Source: JAWPNA01 sp045402695 (GTDB lineage Bacteria > Acidobacteriota > Polarisedimenticolia > JACPZX01 > DASXTC01). Taken from it: a stretch of DNA of 10,183 nt. Made by a program: the position numbers and the translations under genes. Each line of letters begins with the position of its first letter. The first letter of the stretch is position 1. Below are positions 1 through 6,706 of the stretch, piece by piece. Location of the stretch: NCBI GenBank assembly GCA_045402695.1, contig JAWPNA010000064.1:1-10183 (forward strand). The letters are read 5' to 3'. Under the pieces are notes generated by a model, which saw only the letters and a list, made by a program, of their open reading frames with translations, did no database searches and was not told the DNA's origin.

Positions 1-48
1 AGGGAGCACGGTCCCCGGCGCCGCGTCAATGTCTTGAGCGCTTACTTC

Positions 49-98
49 CTATGGCCGGTCTTCAGGTGTCCATCTATGGCCGGTTTTGGGTGTCCACC
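49..98. repeat. Two tandem copies of a ~25-bp motif, probably a transposon end
   Basis: Two adjacent copies (about 49-73 and 74-98) share the blocks CTATGGCCGGT and TGTCCA, separated by 7 and 6 bases respectively, so they differ by a 1-nt indel and a few substitutions. Read on the other strand the motif is TGGACACCC-AAAACCGGCCA. Multiple short repeats of this kind near a terminus are known from IS21-type elements, where they bind the transposase, so this may be the right end of an element lying mostly left of the window. No transposase is visible here to confirm it; the family assignment is inference. Confidence 0.5.
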
Positions 99-233
99 GA
101 GGCTACCTAGAGCACCGACGGTGTGGCGATCTTCGCGGCGATGTCCAAGAGGATGTTTCGCGCTCCGTCGTCTGGATAGAGTGCTCATGCGGAGCCGCGA
201 TCTACCGGCAGTGCTGTGCAGGCTGACGCTCAA
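97..233. other. Short intergenic region with no recognisable gene
   Basis: This stretch separates the tandem repeats from the 3' end of the HNH nuclease gene. Short open frames exist on both strands, but none shows a recognisable motif or a good ribosome binding site. No clear terminator hairpin with a T-run was seen downstream of the HNH gene stop. Confidence 0.4.
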
Positions 234-1232
234 CTAGGCTACATCCCAGCCCCGAATTTGAAGCCCGCGACGCAAATATTCTGGCCGAGGGCGGTCGCCT
301 ACCGAGGTCGGGACGATGATCCGCGATTGAAGATCACGTCGGAACCTCTCCTCCTGTCCTCCTCGCCCCGCACGGCGCAGAGCATCGACGACAGCCCTGT
401 TGACGGCGACCCGATAGTCCTGGAGAACGCCGACAATTGAATCGTCGTAGGCCTCGTGGTGAGAAGGGCAAAGGGCTAGACCATTCGCCGTTTCGTCGGA
501 GCCACGAGGTGCGGCCACTGGAATGATGTGCGCTGCCTCGACGAGGCCTAGCTGTAGGTGACACACGGCGCAGGCATGTCCATACGCAGTAAGCACGCGA
601 TCACGGAAGTCAGCCTCGCGACGGCGCGCGGCAACCATCCGAATAACACGCTCGCGCTCCGGCGGCACACTTCGCATCGCCTCCGGCGGAGGGTCTTGGC
701 CAGTTCCGGCTTGTACGAGCAGGTCGATATCTCTTCGGTCGCCGGCGAAGGAGTGTAACGCACGCTGATTCTCGATATAGGTGACTAGTAGTTCTGGGCG
801 AAAGGCAAGGGCAATCTCTTGATTGCCTCGTTCCTGAACTTCAAGCCCCCGCCGGGCCGCTCCTCGCAGGGTCGAGATTGCGATTTGGATCGAAGGCGAC
901 GCGGCGCTCGGGTTCCGATGCCGCTCGGGGTCGAAGGCGGCCACGACACCGAGGTCCTCATACCATCCAAAGAGCAGCGTTTGAAAACCGCGAGGGGCTG
1001 CAAGCGGAAGCGGCACGCCGGTTACCTGTATCCTGTATTCGGTTGCAGCGCGGGCCTGCCCACCGCCATGGGTCACGTTCCACACGTACAGGCGAGCGCG
1101 GAAGTTCTGATCACCGCGGAAGATGGTGAGGTCGTAGGGGTGGTCGTCACTCAGGAACACAATGTTCCAGCCCGCTGCTCTAATGGCTTCAAGGATGCGG
1201 TCGAGAAGTGCGGCCTTACTAAGCCTTGGCAA
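234..1232 (-). CDS. HNH nuclease, probable restriction endonuclease
   Basis: Predicted 332-aa protein. The C-terminal third holds a clear HNH (beta-beta-alpha metal) nuclease motif: Cys221-x2-Cys224 zinc knuckle, then AAHIIP with His235, Asn250, and CPSHHEAYD with Cys255 and His258/His259, giving both the structural zinc ligands and the catalytic His/Asn. The first ~165 residues form a separate domain (YDLTIF, YVWNVTHGGG, FDPERH, SPSIQ, AFRPELL stretches) that I do not recognise by name; it is a plausible DNA-recognition or methyl-sensing module. It is the last gene of the operon. The open frame extends up to an ATG at 1388, but that would overlap the glycosylase gene by ~170 bp. The TTG at 1232 overlaps it by only 14 bp, is preceded at 5 nt by GAGTGGG, and starts just before the first helix, so I prefer it. 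It could be the restriction subunit of the m5C system or an accessory nuclease. Confidence 0.85.
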   Translation of the reverse strand: MPRLSKAALLDRILEAIRAAGWNIVFLSDDHPYDLTIFRGDQNFRARLYVWNVTHGGGQARAATEYRIQVTGVPLPLAAPRGFQTLLFGWYEDLGVVAAFDPERHRNPSAASPSIQIAISTLRGAARRGLEVQERGNQEIALAFRPELLVTYIENQRALHSFAGDRRDIDLLVQAGTGQDPPPEAMRSVPPERERVIRMVAARRREADFRDRVLTAYGHACAVCHLQLGLVEAAHIIPVAAPRGSDETANGLALCPSHHEAYDDSIVGVLQDYRVAVNRAVVDALRRAGRGGQEERFRRDLQSRIIVPTSVGDRPRPEYLRRGLQIRGWDVA

Positions 1233-1953
1233 CGTGACCCACTCGAGGAAGCATGTGTACTGATGTTGAGGCAGCCACGGGTGAGCGTTGCAGCCTGAGC
1301 CTACCGTAGTCGCACCACTTGAGAAGCTCGCAGGTATCGCATTGTGGCGCACGGACGGTGCAGGTCCGGCGGCCATGGCAGATAGCATTTACGTGAAATG
1401 CGTATCGCTCGTCAGCTTCAACCATGGACTCCAACTCCCGATGTACCCGTTGTTCGGATAAGCCGTGCATCACGAGTCCAAGTCGCGTGGCGACCCGGCG
1501 GACGTGCGTATCGACGGGTAAGACCTTCCGCGCCATGCTGTACATCATGATGCATTTTGCAGACTTGATACTTATGCCGGGTAGAGAGCACAGGAAACGC
1601 TCTAGCGAATCATCAGACCAACCACGCGCCTGTTCTAGCGAGAGAGCGCCGAAGCGGCCGTGAATGACCAATAGTGCCGCTTTTATCCAGAACGCCTTTT
1701 GTCGGCTCAGCCCGGCGGGTTTCAGGAGCCGCTCGAGTTTTCGGAGCGGCATGCGATAGACCCCTTCAATACCACCAGAGGCTTGCACAGCACGCCAGCT
1801 TCTCGCAGTGTTAGCCTCGTGTGTCTGGCGTGAGAGACTGATGAACACCAGTTCCTCGACCGGGTCGTCGCGATTTCCAAGATCAGGGGTCCGATAAGCC
1901 TTGCTTAGCAACTTCTGGACGGCGGCCGCCTTGCGGCGAAGATGGGCAGGCAT
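1219..1953 (-). CDS. Endonuclease III-like HhH-GPD DNA glycosylase with [4Fe-4S] cluster
   Basis: A 244-aa protein of EndoIII size and architecture. The helix-hairpin-helix is LPGISIKSAK (residues 124-133). Lys130 falls at the position of the Schiff-base lysine (Lys120) of E. coli Nth, and VDTH (147-150) supplies the catalytic Asp148, so both glycosylase and AP-lyase residues are present. The iron-sulphur motif is Cys198-x6-Cys205-x2-Cys208-x5-Cys214, the canonical spacing. Gln43 in LSRQTHE matches the conserved N-terminal glutamine region. Its ATG is 7 nt after the stop of the Mrr-type nuclease and its tail overlaps the HNH gene, so it is co-transcribed and probably translationally coupled. 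Known precedent: the Mig thymine-DNA glycosylase beside a methyltransferase in Methanothermobacter repairs T:G made by m5C deamination. By inference this is the Vsr substitute of the system. It could instead be a misplaced housekeeping nth, but the operon position argues against that. Confidence 0.9.
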   Translation of the reverse strand: MPAHLRRKAAAVQKLLSKAYRTPDLGNRDDPVEELVFISLSRQTHEANTARSWRAVQASGGIEGVYRMPLRKLERLLKPAGLSRQKAFWIKAALLVIHGRFGALSLEQARGWSDDSLERFLCSLPGISIKSAKCIMMYSMARKVLPVDTHVRRVATRLGLVMHGLSEQRVHRELESMVEADERYAFHVNAICHGRRTCTVRAPQCDTCELLKWCDYGRLRLQRSPVAASTSVHMLPRVGHVAKA

Positions 1954-1960
1954 ACCAGCG

Positions 1961-3391
1961 TCAGCTGCTGGGAGTGCGCAGCTGCTCCCGCTTTAGCTTC
2001 ATGGTAGCGCCCGCCTGGTCCTGGAAATACTCGAGAAGGTGGCGCATGCCTTGTTCGCGGTACCGGCGCAACGTATCACCATCCACCAGAACAACCTGCA
2101 GATAACTGTCGCGCGCTAGCTCATCGGCCGCCACCTGGACGCCTCGAGAAAAACGACCCGTGGTCACCAAGACGATCACATGAGACTTCGTTCTGAACGC
2201 CATGCCGATCTCTTTGTCGAGCGCAGACACATGGACGTCCGCAGTGTTCTTGCACTGGATCACCCACCGCGAGAAGTGAAGGTGCGTACCTTCGGCCACC
2301 AGGTCCACCTCCGAGCCGCCGGTTTGCTTGCTGCGTAGGCGAAACTGTTTCGGGTGGAGCCCCAGATGGATCACGATGCGGAGCGCGAGCAGTTCTAGAG
2401 CAAGGCCTTTGCGGTGGGTGTCCGATGATTGCAGGTCATCATAGATCGTGGCGAGGGGCGTGTTGAGGAGCGGCCGTAGCTCGGCTGGTATGTCTTCCTC
2501 AGGAGCTGGAGCGAGTCTGCTCGGGTCGAGACTGATCAGCTTGGGCGTAGCAGCAATCAGACCGGACTTACTTCCTCTTCCTGCTCCGCTGCCCTGACCC
2601 GTGAGCAGGACCCACCCCGCCTTGGCGAGCGGATGAAGGACCTTCGCGCTCAGCTGATCGTCCGGGAAAATCTCCCCGTGTTGTACACGAGCATTGCGGT
2701 AGACATCGCTGGTTGTGAGAGGTGTCGTCCCCTCCACCGCAGCAAGACCTCGAAGGGTCTGGAGGAACGCCCGCTGCTCCCGCGTAAGCTCAGCAATCTC
2801 ATCGAGCGCCTCTACTGTTAAACCGGCTACAGCGGCGAACCGCGCCTCGTTGATCTGGTAGCCGTGCTCAGGATCAATCACACTGGCCTTGGCGAGCCAA
2901 TTCAAGACGGTCTGATGCGCCGTCGTCGCGGTCGGCATCGCAAACCCTCGGCGTGCAAGATCGAGGTGTAGCGACCGCTTGGTGACTCTCTCGCCTCTCT
3001 TCTGCAGGTCACGCACGCTCTGCAACACGTCTCCACCGGAGCAGGTCTCGAGGACGTGGCGCGCGAAGATGCTGTAGCCTTCTGCCGCGCCTGCCATCAG
3101 CACGCTTTCCCCCACGTCCGTCAGCGAGATCGCCTTTCGATCCAGGAGAGCGTAGTTCTTCAGGCCGATGACGACGTTGCCCGCTCGCTTACGCTGTTGC
3201 GCAAGCCGCTCGGCGGGATTCTTTCGATGAGCCGCCGCACCAGCAAAGTATTTCGCCCGAACTGCCTCGACCAATGCGGTCTCATTACCGGAGTGAGTAT
3301 AAGCAAGCTGGATTACTTCGATAAGGTCGACTTGGCCAGGGGAGAACTCGCCGGAGAAGGGGATACGCCGAAGCGGCCCTTGCCTTGCCAT
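1961..3391 (-). CDS. PD-(D/E)XK (Mrr_cat-type) restriction endonuclease with helical N-terminus
   Basis: A 476-aa protein. Residues ~326-440 form a restriction-endonuclease-like fold of the Mrr catalytic type: KGLALE with Glu333, GGSEVDLV with Asp363, then WVIQCKNT with Gln379-Cys380-Lys381, i.e. the E...D...QxK signature, followed by a strand (VIVLVTTGRFS) typical of the domain. Residues 1-320 are mainly helical with winged-helix-like segments (for example around 150-180 and 200-265) and probably bind DNA or mediate assembly; I cannot name this part. The ATG has a GAGAG ribosome binding site 4 nt upstream and lies 13 nt after the stop of methyltransferase B. Position directly after two methyltransferases makes it the prime candidate for the cognate restriction enzyme. 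Alternatively it acts on foreign methylated DNA like Mrr, though that would conflict with host m5C unless its site differs. Confidence 0.85.
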   Translation of the reverse strand: MARQGPLRRIPFSGEFSPGQVDLIEVIQLAYTHSGNETALVEAVRAKYFAGAAAHRKNPAERLAQQRKRAGNVVIGLKNYALLDRKAISLTDVGESVLMAGAAEGYSIFARHVLETCSGGDVLQSVRDLQKRGERVTKRSLHLDLARRGFAMPTATTAHQTVLNWLAKASVIDPEHGYQINEARFAAVAGLTVEALDEIAELTREQRAFLQTLRGLAAVEGTTPLTTSDVYRNARVQHGEIFPDDQLSAKVLHPLAKAGWVLLTGQGSGAGRGSKSGLIAATPKLISLDPSRLAPAPEEDIPAELRPLLNTPLATIYDDLQSSDTHRKGLALELLALRIVIHLGLHPKQFRLRSKQTGGSEVDLVAEGTHLHFSRWVIQCKNTADVHVSALDKEIGMAFRTKSHVIVLVTTGRFSRGVQVAADELARDSYLQVVLVDGDTLRRYREQGMRHLLEYFQDQAGATMKLKREQLRTPSS

Positions 3392-3404
3392 CAGACTCTC
3401 GACG

Positions 3405-4448
3405 CTAAAGCTGCCGCGCTATGGCTTGCCCAAGATGGTAGGCCAACAGCGGCGGTACGGCATTCCCGATTTGCCGCCACTGCTGCTCAACCCGACCCGC
3501 TAGGTGCCAGCTGTCGGGGAAGGTCTGAAGGCGCTTGATTTCCTCGATGCGTAGGATGCGATTCCTCCAGTGAAGCGGGCCCATGTTGTTCGAGCGCCGG
3601 GCCTGAATGGTCCAAGAGGGTAGGGCCGGGCTCAGCTTCAGAAGGAACGACCAGTAGCGAGAGCGCCATCTGAACAGCGGCTTCGGGTGGCCGCGCTTCT
3701 TCGTGAAGAAGAGATAGTTGTCGCCAGGAGGTATGTCCTTCAGCAGGTCGTGATGACGACCGCCTGCGAAATGCCCCGTGTCGTCGGCATTCGTCTCGGT
3801 GTCAAAGTCGCTGATTGCCTCGCCAGCAGTGCGCCATGGCGGAAGCGACTGCTCGAAAAGGTCGGTGCTAGCGGGATCACGATGCGTCGGGCTAGGGAAG
3901 TCGAACTCTCGGCCCTTAAGTCCGACGATGAACAGTCGCTCTCTGATCTGAGGCACGCCATAGTCAGCGGCGTTCAGAACGCGCTGAGTGCACGTAAAGC
4001 CCTCTGACCGCATCGCTTCGAGGATAAGGTCGAGAGCTCCGCGATGAACGTCGTATGCGAGTCCTGCGACGTTCTCCAGCAGAAAGGCTTGAGGCTTCAC
4101 TGCCCTGACCACGTCCACGTAAGCTGTTAGTGTGCTCCAGCCAAGCGGATCGTTCAGCGCTCGCGGCTTCTCCTTGCGATAGAACCTCGACTTCGAGTAC
4201 GGGGGACAGGGGGGACCCCCGACGACGACATCGATGCCGGTCAGCGCGGCGGCCCCAGCAACCTCCGCCATCACCTCAGGCGTTAGGCTCTCAGCGGCAC
4301 CGTGATAGATCGATGCCTTGGGGCAGTTTGCACGATAGCTCTCGACGCACAGCGGGTCTCGCTCCGCGGCGAGGACAATGTTGAAGCCTGCCTGCGTGAG
4401 CCCCAGGTCCAAGCCCCCACAACCGGAGAAGAGACTAACGCACCGCAC
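3405..4448 (-). CDS. DNA (cytosine-5-)-methyltransferase B
   Basis: A 347-aa C5-cytosine methyltransferase transferring a methyl group from S-adenosylmethionine to cytosine in a specific site. All key motifs are present in order: I (SLFSGCGGLDLG, 5-16), IV (GGPPCPPYS, catalytic Cys81; the usual Gln after Cys-Pro is replaced by Pro), VI (LLENVAG, 124-130), VIII (QIRERLFIVG, 167-176) and X (QIGNAVPPLLA, 326-336). The target-recognition region lies at about 185-300. The start is a GTG sharing one base with the TAG stop of methyltransferase A (TAGTG), so translation is coupled. It shares with its neighbour the distinctive IPPGxNY...WSFLLKLxPxLPSWTI block, so the two are related but not a recent duplication. 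It probably modifies one strand of an asymmetric site while its partner modifies the other. Confidence 0.95.
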   Translation of the reverse strand: MRCVSLFSGCGGLDLGLTQAGFNIVLAAERDPLCVESYRANCPKASIYHGAAESLTPEVMAEVAGAAALTGIDVVVGGPPCPPYSKSRFYRKEKPRALNDPLGWSTLTAYVDVVRAVKPQAFLLENVAGLAYDVHRGALDLILEAMRSEGFTCTQRVLNAADYGVPQIRERLFIVGLKGREFDFPSPTHRDPASTDLFEQSLPPWRTAGEAISDFDTETNADDTGHFAGGRHHDLLKDIPPGDNYLFFTKKRGHPKPLFRWRSRYWSFLLKLSPALPSWTIQARRSNNMGPLHWRNRILRIEEIKRLQTFPDSWHLAGRVEQQWRQIGNAVPPLLAYHLGQAIARQL

Positions 4449-5575
4449 TACCGGCGGCTCCGCCGCAATGGCGCACCGTTAAGCACGTTAAGTACCGGTT
4501 CAACCATACGCTCTGCAAGCAAGGGGGGGACCGCGTTTCCTATCTGCCGAACTTTCTCTCTTCTATTCCCAGCGAACTGGTAGCCGAACGGGAACGCCTG
4601 CAACGCGGCGAGCTCAACAGTGCGAAGCCGTCGGCTGTCCCAGTGGAACGGGCCGACCCACGGACCCGGGTTCGCCGCAATCGTCCATGAGGGCAGATCC
4701 GGATGAAGCTTCAGGAGAAAGCTCCAGAAACGCGTCTCTGTCTCGAATGTCGGGTTCCGATGCCCGCCCCACGCAGTGTGAGCTTTATAGTTCCAGCCCG
4801 GTGGGATGGTTCTCAGATGCTCGGCCCATCGCCCACTCACGACTTCCTCCGGCTCGAAGAAGCTGATGTCAGCGTAAGGAGCGAGCGCCTCACCTGTCGT
4901 AGCGGGCGATCGGCGGTCTTTGCCATGCGTCGCAGAGGGGACCTTCGGTGCTACCTTCCTTGCCGCGAGAACGAACACACGTAGCCGGCGCTGGGGAACG
5001 CCGAAGTCGACGGCGTTCACACGAGCCAGGGTGTACTTGAACCCTGCCGCTTCCGCTGCGCGAAGCAGTCTCTTCAACTCGGGCATGTTACGCGGGTGCA
5101 TGATGCTCGGGACGTTCTCAAAGATGAACGCGTCCGCGCGTGACTCCGCAACAAGTCGCCAGAACTCTGCTACAAGCGACCGGCGGGGGTCGGGACGCGC
5201 CTTCACCGGCGCCGTGGGACGCTTGACCTTCTTCCCCCGGGCTCGGGCTCGGCGATAACGAGCTTCATCGCCCGGGTCCGTCCAGTACGCGGCCTTGGAG
5301 AACGGTTGACAGGGCGCGCCGCCCACGATGAGCAGGGGGTCTCGCTTCGAGAGACCTCCAAACCGTCGCAGGTCGGCGCCAGTCAGCGATGCGACATCGG
5401 CCTCGAGGACTGTCCCGTGATGGTGATTGGCGCTCTTCCGTAGCGTCTCGCAAGCGATGTGGTCGCAATCAACCAGGAGTCGCAGATCGGCGCCGGCGGC
5501 CATCACTCCAAGACCGAGCCCACCCGCCCCGGCGAACAGATCGACAGTGGGGACACCCGGGCGGTAACTCGACAC
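4448..5575 (-). CDS. DNA (cytosine-5-)-methyltransferase A
   Basis: A 375-aa C5-cytosine methyltransferase and the first gene of the restriction operon. Motifs: I (DLFAGAGGLGLG, 12-23), IV (GGAPCQPFS, 85-93, catalytic Cys89), VI (FENVPS, 152-157), VIII (VPQRRLRVFVLA, 193-204) and X (QIGNAVPPLLA, 344-354). A basic insert between motifs IV and VI (about 104-132, rich in Arg/Lys) is longer than in its partner. The conserved RRLRTVELAALQAFP block (315-329) precedes motif X. The start is a GTG at 5575, with only a weak purine stretch (AGTAGAG) upstream. Having the methyltransferases first in the transcript lets host DNA be protected before the nucleases are made. A 39-codon ORF ends 4 nt before the start and could couple its translation. 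Confidence 0.95.
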   Translation of the reverse strand: MSSYRPGVPTVDLFAGAGGLGLGVMAAGADLRLLVDCDHIACETLRKSANHHHGTVLEADVASLTGADLRRFGGLSKRDPLLIVGGAPCQPFSKAAYWTDPGDEARYRRARARGKKVKRPTAPVKARPDPRRSLVAEFWRLVAESRADAFIFENVPSIMHPRNMPELKRLLRAAEAAGFKYTLARVNAVDFGVPQRRLRVFVLAARKVAPKVPSATHGKDRRSPATTGEALAPYADISFFEPEEVVSGRWAEHLRTIPPGWNYKAHTAWGGHRNPTFETETRFWSFLLKLHPDLPSWTIAANPGPWVGPFHWDSRRLRTVELAALQAFPFGYQFAGNRREKVRQIGNAVPPLLAERMVEPVLNVLNGAPLRRSRR

Positions 5576-5579
5576 GGCT

Positions 5580-5699
5580 CTACTCGAATGACCCTGGCTT
5601 GATGGTGCGCCTCGTACCCAAGATCATGTGGTGTTCGTTGCGAGACACCATAACATACGGGGTCTGCCACGAGGAAGCGCGATTCGGGGGCCGCGTCAT
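5580..5699 (-). CDS. Possible 39-aa leader ORF before methyltransferase A
   Basis: ATG at 5699 opens a frame of 39 codons that ends with TAG 4 nt before the GTG start of methyltransferase A. The peptide reads in part WQTPYVMVSRNEHHMILG, then a basic stretch, with no known domain. No good Shine-Dalgarno precedes the ATG; internal ATGs exist. It might be a leader peptide coupling or regulating translation of the methyltransferase, or chance. It is too short for a typical HTH controller protein. Confidence 0.22.
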   Translation of the reverse strand: MTRPPNRASSWQTPYVMVSRNEHHMILGTRRTIKPGSFE

Positions 5700-5926
5700 T
5701 AGGGCTGCGCAAGCGGGGGCGAACCCATCCTCAGCGGCGTCGGCGGTTCACGGCGCTACGCTTCCGTCGCCGCATGGCGGACAGGTTCCCGAACGCTGCA
5801 CTTAGACGTCCGGTTGGAGGGACTACTTCTTCCGTCTCAACTGACTGAGCAGATCAGCCGGTTCCACGCACAGGGCCCACCCGATTCGGCAGATATTGTC
5901 GATAGCCGCGTTCCGCCTGCCTTCTG
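5700..5926. other. Intergenic region upstream of the restriction operon
   Basis: With the possible leader ORF, this 351-bp gap (5576-5926) separates the membrane Mrr-like gene from methyltransferase A. The operon promoter probably lies here. On the minus strand a TATGTTATGG stretch (around 5647-5657) is AT-rich against its GC-rich surroundings and could be a -10 region, but I see no convincing -35 hexamer. No long inverted repeat resembling a controller-protein operator was found. Confidence 0.35.
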
Positions 5927-5944
5927 TCATCCCGAAGGCAGGCG
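5914..5944 (-). terminator. Strong hairpin spanning the stop codon of the membrane Mrr-like gene
   Basis: CGCCTGCCTTC (5914-5924) and GAAGGCAGGCG (5934-5944) pair perfectly over 11 bp with a 9-nt loop. The TGA stop of the minus-strand nuclease gene (5927-5929) sits inside the loop. There is no T-run on either side, so it is not a textbook intrinsic terminator. It may end transcription with help from Rho, protect the mRNA 3' end, or attenuate read-through into the restriction operon. Confidence 0.5.
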
Positions 5945-6706
5945 CGGGATCGTAGTGAGTCCCGGCACAATATGGTCCAGAGTCAACAACCGGATTGGCT
6001 TACCTATGGCGAACGTCCTTGCGCCCGCTGTAAAGCCAGACCTCGACATGAGCCACGCCTCGTCCGCCTTCACATGAAGAAGTGTGCCGTACAGATCACG
6101 AACTGCTCCTGGGCTGACAGGCTTTCCGTGGGCCTTACACTGGACGACGATCTTCCTACCGTCTTGGGTTGTCAGCCTAACATCAACACCGCCGTCCCCA
6201 CTGCGGCCCGTCCACTCGACTCGGTGCCCCTGTTTCTGGAAGAACTCGGCTATCTCTTGCTCGAATCGTTTGGGACCGAGTGTGTCCCACCAAGAGCGTT
6301 GCGTCTTGAGCCACGCGGCGCGCTCGACTTCGTATGCGGCGTGTTCGGCGCTGTATTGCCCGACCGCAACCTTGTACATCCGAACCCGGGCGTAATCAGA
6401 CTGGGCCCGCTTCCACAGCGCGCTGGCGATCATGCCGCCGGTCGGCGCGGTCAGAAACGTGATCAGAGACGCGACCAGAAATGCCCACCAGAGGAACACC
6501 AGAATCGGGCCGCGCCACATCTCCGGCGGAATTGGGAACCCCAACACCAGATAGAGGAACCCGATGAAGGCGAGAACGAAGAGTGCGCCGCGGACCCCGC
6601 GCGTGAACCGGATCTGTGCGTTCTCAAACGCCGCTATTCGTTCCATCGTCAGATTGAAGGCTTCCGGCTTTGGGGGTTGGGGTTCCTGAGGTTCCTGTGC
6701 TGCCAC
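5927..6706 (-). CDS. Membrane-anchored Mrr-like restriction endonuclease
   Basis: About 259 aa from the GTG at 6706. A Pro/Glu-rich N-terminus (QEPQEPQPPKPE) is followed by two hydrophobic helices (about residues 40-57 and 66-86), a linker containing a helical, charged stretch (YSAEHAAYEVERAAW), then a C-terminal PD-(D/E)XK domain of the Mrr_cat family: FEQEIAEFF with a conserved Glu, GRSGDGGVDV with Asp175, and VVQCKAHGKPV with Gln189-Cys-Lys191. Known family behaviour is cleavage of foreign, often methylated DNA; the membrane anchor suggests action at the inner membrane where DNA enters, which is inference. Start choice is uncertain: TTG at 6745 (272 aa, directly after a stop) and ATG at 6646 (239 aa) are alternatives and none has a clear ribosome binding site. 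It is transcribed toward the restriction operon but ends 351 bp before it, after a hairpin. Confidence 0.85.
   Translation of the reverse strand: MAAQEPQEPQPPKPEAFNLTMERIAAFENAQIRFTRGVRGALFVLAFIGFLYLVLGFPIPPEMWRGPILVFLWWAFLVASLITFLTAPTGGMIASALWKRAQSDYARVRMYKVAVGQYSAEHAAYEVERAAWLKTQRSWWDTLGPKRFEQEIAEFFQKQGHRVEWTGRSGDGGVDVRLTTQDGRKIVVQCKAHGKPVSPGAVRDLYGTLLHVKADEAWLMSRSGFTAGARTFAIGKPIRLLTLDHIVPGLTTIPRLPSG

Noticed and set aside
819..1298. 159-codon plus-strand frame
   Set aside because: It runs opposite to the HNH nuclease gene, which has clear catalytic motifs; the plus-strand frame has no recognisable motif.
1233..1388. N-terminal 52-residue extension of the HNH frame starting at ATG 1388
   Set aside because: It lies wholly inside the glycosylase coding sequence, antisense-free but out of frame, has no domain-like sequence and would give a ~170-bp overlap; the TTG at 1232 explains the data better.
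5265..5805. Open frames around the start of methyltransferase A (5265-5468 minus, 5389-5805 plus)
   Set aside because: They overlap the methyltransferase N-terminal motif I in other frames and have Arg/Pro-rich, motif-free products.
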